A DNA stretch of 36,043 nucleotides. It comes from an uncultured Clostridia bacterium (GTDB lineage Bacteria > Bacillota > Clostridia > Christensenellales > UBA1242). The position numbers and the translations under genes are program-made. Position 1 is the stretch's first letter; every line of letters begins with the position of its first letter. The stretch spans positions 1 to 36,043 of the forward strand of contig CAKVHY010000013.1 of the NCBI GenBank assembly GCA_934754335.1. Direction: 5' to 3'. The notes under the pieces are model-generated. The model saw only the letters and a list, made by a program, of their open reading frames with translations. It was not told the DNA's origin and ran no database searches. This document shows positions 5,793 through 13,008 of this stretch, one piece after another.

Positions 5793-7838
5793 TTTATATA
5801 AGAATGGCATGATTATGAAGTTAATGGATAACAATGCCGGCATAATTAAAGATGTTAAATAATATTCAACATTTTCAAGCGTAAATCCAAATAAAGTGTT
5901 AACAGCATAGGTAAGGATACAAATGAGTATAAAACCAAATATTCCAAACAAAACTGAATATGATAATCTAAAGTTATTCAACTTACGTTTATTAGGTGAG
6001 AATATACATGGTAAAATCATAAGCAAAGGAACAACCACTGATAAAACATAAGCAACTATAAATATAGATTTATTTGAATCTGAATACATCAAATACTTTT
6101 TAGTAATCAATAAGAACGCTGTGGTTTCTACAATCATTAAAGACATTAAAATGAAGCCAACTACCATTTTCAATTTATTAACTAAGAAGAAATCAGTATC
6201 TCTTTTTGTTTTTACGTTAGAGGAATATGTATTAAACTCAACGCCTTTATTAATAAGTTCTTTTTGAATATTCAAAATAGAATTATCCTCTAATTTTATA
6301 TTTGGATTAAGCGTTACAGTCTCTTGTTTTTCTTCATTATTAATTTGATTGTCTTCAACACTTGATTTCTCAAACTCTTCTTCTGTATTTGCAAACAATC
6401 GAGCATTCTTATTATGGAATGTTGAATGGGGCTTATCGTTATCATCGTAGTATAGGTCACCTAGCATATTTTTTAAGTCAACATTATCACTCTTTCTTTG
6501 CTCTATTTTTTCTTTCTGTAAACTTTCAAACCTTTTATTAAATCTTTCTTGACGTTCAGCACGTTCTTCATCTGTCATATCCAAAACGTCTGACATCTTT
6601 GCAGTTTCGAAGTCACCAGGTTGATTTTTAATTTCATCGTTTCGTATAACGGGCTTACTTGCCGGTTCACGATACTCAACTACATTATGACCAGTATTGT
6701 TTGTTCTAAAACCAACATTATCAAATATTTTCTGTTCTTTTTGAACTGGTAAATCTTCAGCAATTTTCATTATACCGAATTCATCCACAACAAATTTTTT
6801 CTTTGGTTTGACTTGCTCATCCGTTGTTCTATTTTGTTGAACTTTGATTTCATTCTCAGAATTCTTCTTGTCTACTATTTTGATAAGTTTCTTATAATCA
6901 TTGGTTTCAACAACATTATCTGTTTCTTCTTGGAATAATTTTTGCTTTGGCTCAAACTGATATGGTTTTACTTCATCAGATTTATTACCATATAAAATTT
7001 CCATAGACTCTTTTCTCTTTTGCTGTTCTAGCAGGGTTAGGGGATTTGGCTTACTATTCTCTTCTTTTGGAAACAATTCCTTTGTTGCTTGCGGAGATTT
7101 ATTTTTATTTTTTACAATTGAGTTATATATTTCATTCAATTGCTCTCGTGCGGTTTTTATATCCTCTTTAGAATATTGGTTTGTTTCTGGTTTATCGTTC
7201 TCAATAATTTCTTCTATTTCCGAATCCACTTTTTCTGTTTGCTCAGATGATGGTCTTGTAATCCTTTGATAAACCACAGGTTTTACAACTCTTTTCTCTT
7301 CATGTGAATCTTTATTATTGATTTCCTCATTTAGTTCATCGGTTTGAGTGTTATTTTCCTGTAATAATTCATCAACTTTATTTTTTAAATCAAATTTATA
7401 ATCTGAAATATTTTTTGCTGGCTCATCTTTATCAATTTCATACTCTTCTAAATCTTCACTATTTGTAATATCATCTAATTCAGAATCTTCATCTTCAACA
7501 ATTTCTTCAATATCATCTTCGGCACTCATTTCATCAGAATCTGAATTGTTTTTATTTACAACTCTTTCGTAATATTCTCTTCCTGCTGGAGTTAAAGAAT
7601 AATAATGCCTACGACCCCCAATTGCACTATCTTCCCAGTAAGACGACACAAATCCTTTAGTTTCAAATCTAGACAAACTAGAATAAAGGCTAGGTTGTTT
7701 CAAAACAACCTTACCATCAGTTGCATTTTCAACCTCTTTTATAATATCATAACCATACATATCTTTGGTTGAAAGAACTTTTAAAATTATGTTATTAACT
7801 GAGCCTCTACTTGCAGGGCGTTTACTTTTTCTTGCCAT
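5763..7838 (-). CDS. Membrane-anchored PadR-type regulator with long disordered linker
   Basis: A 691-residue protein of three parts. Residues 10-95 form a PadR winged helix: YGYDIIKEVE, LKQPSLYSSLSRFETKGFV, GGRRHYYSLTPAGREYY. Residues about 95-560 are highly charged, rich in Glu, Asp, Lys, Asn and Gln, and have no recognisable fold. Residues about 562-690 hold four membrane helices and end in LLLNSKRFY. Ordinary PadR proteins are 100-200 residues and soluble, so this is a regulator tethered to the membrane or a PadR-like DNA-binding anchor. It has a consensus promoter and a GGGAGAT ribosome site. It overlaps the convergent VTT gene by 30 bases at the 3' ends. What it senses and regulates is unknown. 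A cluster of TATGCATA motifs upstream could be its operator. Confidence 0.8.
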   Translation of the reverse strand: MARKSKRPASRGSVNNIILKVLSTKDMYGYDIIKEVENATDGKVVLKQPSLYSSLSRFETKGFVSSYWEDSAIGGRRHYYSLTPAGREYYERVVNKNNSDSDEMSAEDDIEEIVEDEDSELDDITNSEDLEEYEIDKDEPAKNISDYKFDLKNKVDELLQENNTQTDELNEEINNKDSHEEKRVVKPVVYQRITRPSSEQTEKVDSEIEEIIENDKPETNQYSKEDIKTAREQLNEIYNSIVKNKNKSPQATKELFPKEENSKPNPLTLLEQQKRKESMEILYGNKSDEVKPYQFEPKQKLFQEETDNVVETNDYKKLIKIVDKKNSENEIKVQQNRTTDEQVKPKKKFVVDEFGIMKIAEDLPVQKEQKIFDNVGFRTNNTGHNVVEYREPASKPVIRNDEIKNQPGDFETAKMSDVLDMTDEERAERQERFNKRFESLQKEKIEQRKSDNVDLKNMLGDLYYDDNDKPHSTFHNKNARLFANTEEEFEKSSVEDNQINNEEKQETVTLNPNIKLEDNSILNIQKELINKGVEFNTYSSNVKTKRDTDFFLVNKLKMVVGFILMSLMIVETTAFLLITKKYLMYSDSNKSIFIVAYVLSVVVPLLMILPCIFSPNKRKLNNFRLSYSVLFGIFGFILICILTYAVNTLFGFTLENVEYYLTSLIMPALLSINFIIMPFLYKLLLNSKRFY

Positions 7839-7869
7839 TTATTTCCATCTCCCATTGCATTCTATATAA

Positions 7870-7898
7870 ATAGTATAAAATTATTAAGAAAAAGTCAA
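7870..7898 (-). promoter_or_regulatory. Promoter of the PadR-type gene
   Basis: On the minus strand TTGACT (7893-7898), a 17-base spacer and TACTAT (7870-7875). The expected start near 7863 gives a leader of about 25 bases. Confidence 0.75.
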
Positions 7899-7904
7899 AC
7901 GTTT

Positions 7905-7983
7905 TACTATGCATATAATGCAATACTTTGTTTGTATAGAGATTTTTCATTAGTATGCAAACTCTATGCATAATAGTATGCGA
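7905..7983. repeat. Cluster of TATGCATA / TAGTATGC motifs
   Basis: TACTATGCATA (7905-7915), TAGTATGCA (7951-7959), TATGCATA (7965-7972) and TAGTATGC (7974-7981) lie within 80 bases between the divergent PadR-type and YgjP-like promoters. More copies flank the next gene: TAGTATGCATA at 8745-8755 and TATGCATAGTA at 9224-9234. The first copies sit directly upstream of the PadR promoter's -35 box, a place fit for an autoregulatory operator. Confidence 0.45.
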
Positions 7984-8030
7984 ATTTTGTTTTTTATTTT
8001 TAAATTCTTGTAATGGAAAGTATTTTTTAT

Positions 8031-8060
8031 TTGATTTTATAATATCGTGAGTGATATAAT
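8031..8060 (+). promoter_or_regulatory. Promoter of the YgjP-like gene, leaderless type
   Basis: TTGATT (8031-8036), an 18-base spacer and TATAAT (8055-8060). The ATG begins seven bases after the -10 at 8067, so transcription should begin at or within a base of the start codon. No ribosome site exists. Confidence 0.72.
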
Positions 8061-8066
8061 ATCGAT

Positions 8067-8738
8067 ATGATAAAACCAGATGCAATAATAAAAAGTAATC
8101 GAAGAAGTCTTTCAATTACAATAACTCAAAAGGGCGAAGTAATAGTCCATGCTCCTAAAAGATTAAGCATGGATAATATTATTCTTTTTATAAATGAAAA
8201 AGCCGATTGGATAGAATGCAAAAGAAATGAAATTCTTAAAAAACAGGAAGACCATAAAGATATTCTTACATATAACAAAATGTTGTTCTTAGGAAAAAAA
8301 TATTTAATATATGAAATGGCTGGTGTAAAGAAAATTGAACTAACTACAACATGCTTGCTTTGTCCTAAAGGTCTGGACGAAAAAGAATTATTATTTAAAA
8401 TTGCGAAATGGTACATAGACACTGCAAAACCTATTTTATCCGAGAGATTAGAATATCTTGCAGATCTAATGCAATTAGATTACAACTCATTTAAGATTTC
8501 AAATACAAAAAATAGATGGGGAAGTTGTGATACGAATGGTAATATTAAAATAAATTTTAGGCTAATAATGTTGCCACATAAAATAATAGATTATGTTTTA
8601 ATCCATGAACTAAGCCATCTAGTTGAATTTAATCATTCAAAAAAATTTTATAAGGTGATAGAATCAGTAATGCCAAATTATGAGGAAGTTAGAAAGTCTT
8701 TAAAACTATATTCCGATATCTTGCTTCTTTTTAGATAG
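8067..8738 (+). CDS. YgjP-like (DUF45/WLM) zinc metallopeptidase
   Basis: Predicted zinc-dependent peptidase of 223 residues, the usual family length. The C-terminal half carries the family signature: NRWGSCDTNGNIKINFRLIMLP (149-170) and zinc site HELSH (180-184) with a third ligand H190 in the FNHS stretch. The N terminus has the family's RRSLSITITQKGEVIVHAP strands. Cellular substrate is not established; members often neighbour restriction systems, which is not the case here. The message is probably leaderless. It diverges from the membrane-anchored PadR-type gene, and the two share a short intergenic region with TATGCATA repeats. It ends in a strong terminator at 8785-8820. Confidence 0.9.
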   Translation: MIKPDAIIKSNRRSLSITITQKGEVIVHAPKRLSMDNIILFINEKADWIECKRNEILKKQEDHKDILTYNKMLFLGKKYLIYEMAGVKKIELTTTCLLCPKGLDEKELLFKIAKWYIDTAKPILSERLEYLADLMQLDYNSFKISNTKNRWGSCDTNGNIKINFRLIMLPHKIIDYVLIHELSHLVEFNHSKKFYKVIESVMPNYEEVRKSLKLYSDILLLFR

Positions 8739-8784
8739 GGTAGGTAGTATGCATAAAATTATAAACTATAAGCATTTAGTTATA

Positions 8785-8820
8785 AATAATAACCAAAGTG
8801 GGGATGGTTATTATTTTTTA
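8785..8820 (+). terminator. Terminator of the YgjP-like gene
   Basis: A perfect 11-pair stem, 8785-8795 with 8805-8815, and a nine-base loop, followed by TTTTATTT. Confidence 0.85.
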
Positions 8821-8990
8821 TTTAATGAAATAAAGTTTTTAACCTTATAAAAAATAAATCATAAGATATTTGTTTATAAAAATTATGTTTATAAAATCAT
8901 ATTTAAAACGAAAGGTTAGGGGTATGAAAAATTAAGTGAAAGATAATGGCTTTTTTACTAGATTTTGAAGAATAAAAGGTTGTTTAAACT

Positions 8991-9016
8991 ATTCGCAAAA
9001 GACAACTTTTACGAAT
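8991..9016. repeat. 26-base inverted repeat
   Basis: ATTCG, C, AAAAG, ACAA, CTTTT, A, CGAAT: ten paired positions with a single C/A mismatch around a four-base centre. It has no T-run, so it is not a terminator; a protein-binding or recombination site is more likely. Confidence 0.55.
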
Positions 9017-9018
9017 AC

Positions 9019-9039
9019 ATGGGGTAAAAATGGGGTAAA
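9019..9039 (+). repeat. Tandem ATGGGGTAAA repeat
   Basis: Two copies of the ten-mer, at 9019-9028 and 9030-9039, with a period of 11, directly after the 26-base inverted repeat. They stand out as G-rich in an AT-rich gap. Confidence 0.5.
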
Positions 9040-9183
9040 TTTCCGAAACAGATTTAGTACTGTTTTTAATCATTTGTTTTAGCCCTATATTTGATAATTT
9101 AATCAAATTTAACCTTTAAAACCTATTATATTTTTGAATAGTATTCAATATTGCATGGTACTATGTAAAAGTTTGAATAGTAC

Positions 9184-9208
9184 TAAAAAATGGCTATAGT
9201 AAGCCATT
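9184..9208 (-). terminator. Terminator of the CD-NTase-like gene
   Basis: On the minus strand AATGGCT (9202-9208) pairs with AGCCATT (9189-9195), with a six-base loop and then TTTT. It lies 32 bases after the stop codon. Confidence 0.8.
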
Positions 9209-9239
9209 CTATCTATTATGCAATATGCATAGTATTAAA

Positions 9240-10112
9240 TTACAAATGTGATTTTATATAATTAGAAACAATTGATATTACACGTTTTGCATATATCAAA
9301 GACATGCTTCTGAAATTTGAAACGAACGCATAATCTTGCTCATCTATTGTTAAATAATCTCGCATATTCTTATTACGTAAATAATTTATAATACTTAAAG
9401 CAGATTGCGTGAAATTTGTATTAAATAATGAATTAGGAACATTATATAAAATAGTTTCAAATATCTCTGTTGGTAAGATTAAACTTTTATCTTGCTTTGA
9501 AAAGATGTTCTTAAATATTAAAATCGAATCTAAAAATGCACCTTGTGTCTCTTCATTTTTTCGTATAAAGTTTTCTTCCGCAATCTTTGGATATTCTATT
9601 TCAACATCCCTAAAATCATTTGTGTAATATTTAACACCTTCAACGCCATTTGCGTTTCTATAAGTTAAACAAGGAATGAGTTTGAAATAATAGTTTTTAG
9701 TTTCACTTTCATTAATTAAATAGTTTGAATTAATGTTTATAGAATATTTATCCATATAAATTAAACTATTATCTGAGAATGTTTTAACAACGCTTTCAAA
9801 TAATCCATCTTTTATTTTTTCTAACGACAAAAACAAATCTGGTACCATCTTATTCTTTTTTATAAATGTTTCCTTAAAATTATTTACTTGGTCAATTTCC
9901 AAATAAAACACATGAGTTATATCTTCAAATGTATTTGTTGTTAACGTGTAATCGTCAAACTCGTACAAAAATAAATCCTCAGAAATATTAAATAATGATT
10001 TATCCTGAAAATAAGAAATGATTGCATTTTCTAATAATGCTCGCGTTTGATTTACTGTATCGGCCACCCTTGGTTTTACTCTTTTAGTTTTTAACTCATT
10101 TATTTTTAACAT
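9240..10112 (-). CDS. Degenerate CD-NTase/OAS-like nucleotidyltransferase-fold protein (tentative)
   Basis: A 290-residue soluble protein without a sure family. Its layout resembles the cGAS/DncV-like nucleotidyltransferase fold. A DDYTLTTNTFEDITHVFYLEI stretch (53-73) stands where those enzymes have GSY...TNT...DhDhhh. KLIPCLTYR (144-152) stands where they have DVVPC..YR. VEIEYPKIAEENFIRKNEET (170-189) matches the usual P...EN...KN..T segment. ETILYNVPNSLF (219-230) matches the C-terminal E-YNVP helix. If that alignment is right, the GS is DD, the second Asp is Thr and the third is Lys, so catalysis is unlikely. The start is ATG 10112, with GAGGGTGAG upstream; an earlier ATG at 10154 lacks such support. 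It is transcribed alone, divergent from the Xer-type recombinase. No CBASS effector gene is nearby. Confidence 0.5.
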   Translation of the reverse strand: MLKINELKTKRVKPRVADTVNQTRALLENAIISYFQDKSLFNISEDLFLYEFDDYTLTTNTFEDITHVFYLEIDQVNNFKETFIKKNKMVPDLFLSLEKIKDGLFESVVKTFSDNSLIYMDKYSININSNYLINESETKNYYFKLIPCLTYRNANGVEGVKYYTNDFRDVEIEYPKIAEENFIRKNEETQGAFLDSILIFKNIFSKQDKSLILPTEIFETILYNVPNSLFNTNFTQSALSIINYLRNKNMRDYLTIDEQDYAFVSNFRSMSLIYAKRVISIVSNYIKSHL

Positions 10113-10255
10113 ATAACACTCACCCTCGAATTTAAATCTAAACAATAATAACATATTTTTTTTTATTAGTCACCTAATTTAAAGTCTATGAATTTTCTTT
10201 ACTTAAATAAAATTAAATTATATAATTATTATAAACCAATTATAGGATATGAAAA

Positions 10256-11308
10256 ATGAAAACAGAAACTTATTTTGAAGCACGTGATAATACGAATGTT
10301 TTAAAGATTAGAGAATTATTATTAGAATTACCAGAGTTTTGTTCCGAATTTGTCAGAGGTATTGAAGGAAGAACAACTCCTTTAACCAGACTGGGATACA
10401 TCAGAGATATAAAAATATTCTTAGAGTTTTTAATTTCAGACACAAAGGAATTTCAAGGCAAAAAGTTAGACAGCCTAACATATGAAGATCTAGATAACAT
10501 TACAGCATCGCATTTGGAAATGTATATGTCTTATTTAAACTTATATAGAGACAACAGTAATAAAATACAGAAGAATGGTGAGCGAGCAAGAAGCAGAAAA
10601 TTATCAAGTGTTAGAAGTATGCTTAAATATTTCTTCAGAAAAAATTTGATTAAAAGTAATGTCGCAGATAAAGTTGAGGCGCCCAAAGTTCATGAACAAC
10701 CAATTACAAGGCTTGAAATAGATGAAGTTGTAAATCTCTTAAACTTATCTGAAGATGGTTGTAAATTAACGGAAAGGCAACAAAGTTATCATAAGCACAC
10801 AAAATTAAGAGATTATGCGATGTTATCATTATTTTTAGGTACAGGTATACGTATTTCTGAATGCGTGGGATTAAATATAAATGATATTTATTTTGACCAA
10901 AACGCTTTTAAAGTCACTAGAAAAGGCGGAAGCAGTGTTATCTTATATTTTAATGATGAAGTTGCCGACGCGTTAAAAAGATACCTTGAAGAACGTAAAC
11001 AAGTAGAAACTTATTACCCTAATGAACAAGCATTATTTTTAAGCATACAAAATAAAAGAATAAGTGTACGAGCGGTAGAAAAACTGGTTAAAAAATACAG
11101 CCAATTGATTACGCCTCTTAAACATATTACTCCTCACAAACTTAGGAGTACTTTTGGTACCAACTTATATCGTGAAACAAACGACATATATGTCGTTGCC
11201 GACGTTTTAGGACATAAAGATGTAAATACAACTCGTAAACACTATGCTGCCATTTCCGAAGATATTCGAAGAACCGCAGCAACTAAAGTAAAATTACGAG
11301 AAGATTAA
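10256..11308 (+). CDS. Xer-type tyrosine recombinase
   Basis: Site-specific recombinase of 350 residues with an N-terminal SAM-like core-binding domain (about 20-140) and a C-terminal catalytic domain. All catalytic residues are present: R199 (GTGIRISE), K223 (RKGG), H294 and R297 (HKLR), H320 (LGHKDVNTT) and nucleophile Y330 (KHYAAI). The start ATG 10256 has a modest AGGA upstream. Clostridial genomes commonly carry a Xer-like recombinase of this length beside lexA. That makes chromosome-dimer resolution a more likely job than phage or element integration, and no attachment repeats or element genes are seen. A dif site was not found nearby, so the partner site is unknown. Confidence 0.85.
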   Translation: MKTETYFEARDNTNVLKIRELLLELPEFCSEFVRGIEGRTTPLTRLGYIRDIKIFLEFLISDTKEFQGKKLDSLTYEDLDNITASHLEMYMSYLNLYRDNSNKIQKNGERARSRKLSSVRSMLKYFFRKNLIKSNVADKVEAPKVHEQPITRLEIDEVVNLLNLSEDGCKLTERQQSYHKHTKLRDYAMLSLFLGTGIRISECVGLNINDIYFDQNAFKVTRKGGSSVILYFNDEVADALKRYLEERKQVETYYPNEQALFLSIQNKRISVRAVEKLVKKYSQLITPLKHITPHKLRSTFGTNLYRETNDIYVVADVLGHKDVNTTRKHYAAISEDIRRTAATKVKLRED

Positions 11309-11325
11309 AAATCTTAAAACTTTTT

Positions 11326-11339
11326 CGAACAAATGTTTG
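11326..11339 (+). promoter_or_regulatory. LexA box of lexA
   Basis: CGAACAAATGTTTG differs by one base from the Firmicutes palindrome CGAACNNNNGTTCG. It overlaps the -35 element of the lexA promoter, as expected for autorepression. Confidence 0.82.
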
Positions 11340-11365
11340 ACTTTTTTGTAATTGTTTGCTATTAT
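11337..11365 (+). promoter_or_regulatory. Promoter of lexA
   Basis: TTGACT (11337-11342), a 17-base spacer and TATTAT (11360-11365). The start falls near 11372, about 28 bases before the ATG, and GGAG at 11390-11393 serves as ribosome site. Confidence 0.8.
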
Positions 11366-11399
11366 CTAGTTATAAACATAAGAAAAACTGGAGATTTTT

Positions 11400-12023
11400 A
11401 TGAAAAAATGTAATGACAAAACAGAAAAATTGCTTAACTACATAAATGATTATGTGAGATCTAATGGTTACCCTCCTACCATGCGAGAAATGAAAAAAGC
11501 ACTGGATTATAAGAGTATTAGTACTGTTTCTTACTATTTGGATAGGCTTCAAGAAGAAGGATTGTTAAAAAAGAGTGCAAATAAAAATAGAGCAATCGAA
11601 GTTATCAACACAAAACCTTCAGATTTTATGCAAAAAATTAACCCTTCAGACCTAATAGCAATTCCAATTCTAGGAAAAATCACTGCCGGCGAACCTATTT
11701 TAGCGGTAGAAAATTGTGAAGAATATTTTATGGTTTCCCCTAATATGTTTAGAGGCGAAGATTTATTTATGCTAACAATTAGTGGCGAAAGCATGATAAA
11801 TGCAGGTATTTATAATGGTGACCAAGTTGTTTTAAGACAACAATCAACTGCCAATAATGGAGAAATTGTGGCAGCAATGATTGATGGAATGGCAACAGTT
11901 AAACGTTTTTATAAAGAAAATGGTCACTATAGATTACAACCAGAAAACGATACAATGTTACCTATTTATACTGATCATGTTGAAATACTTGGAAAAGTTA
12001 TTGGTTTAGTAAGAAAATTCTAG
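11400..12023 (+). CDS. lexA: SOS repressor LexA
   Basis: Repressor of the DNA-damage response that cleaves itself when activated RecA is present. The 207-residue protein has an N-terminal winged helix (1-70, with PPTMREM and STVSYYLDRLQEEGLL) and a C-terminal S24 peptidase domain. The cleavage bond is A96-G97 in GKITAGEP. The catalytic pair is S131 (ISGESM) and K168 (ATVKRF), 37 residues apart as in other LexA proteins. A LexA box overlaps its promoter, so it is self-regulated, and a matching box precedes recA at 26576-26589. A bidirectional terminator separates it from convergent miaA. Confidence 0.97.
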   Translation: MKKCNDKTEKLLNYINDYVRSNGYPPTMREMKKALDYKSISTVSYYLDRLQEEGLLKKSANKNRAIEVINTKPSDFMQKINPSDLIAIPILGKITAGEPILAVENCEEYFMVSPNMFRGEDLFMLTISGESMINAGIYNGDQVVLRQQSTANNGEIVAAMIDGMATVKRFYKENGHYRLQPENDTMLPIYTDHVEILGKVIGLVRKF

Positions 12024-12040
12024 TGTGACGATTTACTTAA

Positions 12041-12074
12041 AAAAGACATTATAATCAATTTTATAATGTCTTTT
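12041..12074. terminator. Bidirectional terminator, lexA / miaA
   Basis: A perfect 14-pair stem, 12041-12054 with 12061-12074, loop of six, with A and T runs at both ends. It overlaps the last codons and stop of miaA. Confidence 0.88.
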
Positions 12075-13008
12075 TTTCATAAAATATATTTAAAACTTCT
12101 TTTAAAATGCTTTCTTGCGATATTTCAGACTTGTTAAACCATATGATGTCCTTGTTTCTTTTAAACCATGTTATTTGGCGTTTTGCATAACGTCTTGAAC
12201 TTTGTTTTATTTTTCCTAACGCCTCGTCTAGTGATATTTTACCTTCAAAACTCTCAAATAATTCTTTATAACCAATTGCCTGTAAGGACTGATAATCACA
12301 ATCCTTATACTTTACATATAAGTCTTTGGCCTCATTAATTAAACCTTGTTCAACCATTAAGTCTACGCGTTTGTTAATTCTTTCATATAGTTCTTCCCTA
12401 TCATAATTTAATCCTATAATTAAAGGGTTTAAAAAATTAGACGTATCCCTAATGGAATCATATTTAGAATGTTGAGATTTTTCAAGTTTAGATGCTTCAT
12501 AGATTTCTAACGCTCGAATAACACGTTTCGTATCATTCATGTGAATTTTTTCAGCACTAAGAATATCATATTTTTTTAATAAATCATATAAATACTCTTT
12601 ACCTTTTTTTTCTAGAACCATCTCATACTTTAATCGAATTTCAGGATTTGCTTGTACATTACCATATGAATAGTTGTTTAACAAAGAATCTATATAGAAC
12701 CCAGTACCACCTATAATTATAGGTACTTTTTTATTTTCTAATAAATGTTTAGCCACTTCTAAGGCATCTTTTCTATATTCACTAACTGAGTACTTTGAAG
12801 AAGGGTCTAAAAAATCAAATAAATGATGAGGAACTTGTGACATTTCTTCAGGCGAAGGCTTTGCAGTACCAATATTTAATTCTTTATAGATTTGCATACT
12901 ATCAGCATTGATTATTTCGCCATTAAGTTTTTTTGCTAAATCTATTGAAAGTTTTGTTTTACCACTTCCTGTTGGTCCCAAGATTATAATCGAATTATAC
13001 TTATTCAT
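12061..13008 (-). CDS. miaA: tRNA dimethylallyltransferase MiaA
   Basis: Transfers a dimethylallyl group to N6 of A37 in tRNAs that read UNN codons, giving i6A37. At 315 residues it is the usual length. Visible motifs are the P-loop GPTGSGKT (11-18), INADSMQIYKELNIGTAKP, VPHHLFD, PIIIGGTGFY and the C-terminal RRYAKRQITWFKRN. It is the last gene of the miaB-mutS-mutL-miaA operon, and its ATG overlaps the mutL stop codon by one base (TAATG), implying translational coupling. The tRNA-Trp in this window has the A36-A37-A38 loop this enzyme needs. Confidence 0.97.
   Translation of the reverse strand: MNKYNSIIILGPTGSGKTKLSIDLAKKLNGEIINADSMQIYKELNIGTAKPSPEEMSQVPHHLFDFLDPSSKYSVSEYRKDALEVAKHLLENKKVPIIIGGTGFYIDSLLNNYSYGNVQANPEIRLKYEMVLEKKGKEYLYDLLKKYDILSAEKIHMNDTKRVIRALEIYEASKLEKSQHSKYDSIRDTSNFLNPLIIGLNYDREELYERINKRVDLMVEQGLINEAKDLYVKYKDCDYQSLQAIGYKELFESFEGKISLDEALGKIKQSSRRYAKRQITWFKRNKDIIWFNKSEISQESILKEVLNIFYEKKTL

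Larger units (their letters stand above)
8821..9183. other. Gene-free stretch with palindrome and tandem repeat
   Basis: About 360 bases lie between two terminators and hold no supported gene. It contains a direct repeat TGTTTATAAAA (near 8871 and 8886), a 26-base inverted repeat at 8991-9016, a tandem ATGGGGTAAA at 9019-9039, and two copies of TTTGAATAGTA about 39 bases apart (near 9132 and 9171). A short open stretch through 8966-9080 translates to nothing I can place. It may be a remnant of a lost gene or a recombination site; the sequence does not decide. Confidence 0.4.

Noticed and set aside
7822..8115. 97-codon minus-strand frame upstream of the PadR-type gene
   Set aside because: It covers the divergent promoters and TATGCATA repeats, and its sequence is low-complexity Phe/Tyr/Leu from AT-rich DNA.
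9132..9182. dif-like site
   Set aside because: An ACTATGTAAAAG segment resembles one dif arm, but the opposite arm and the 6-base centre do not match.
10256..11308. Phage or integrative-element integrase
   Set aside because: No attachment repeats, excisionase, structural or transfer genes flank it; the neighbours are lexA and housekeeping genes, favouring a Xer-type role.
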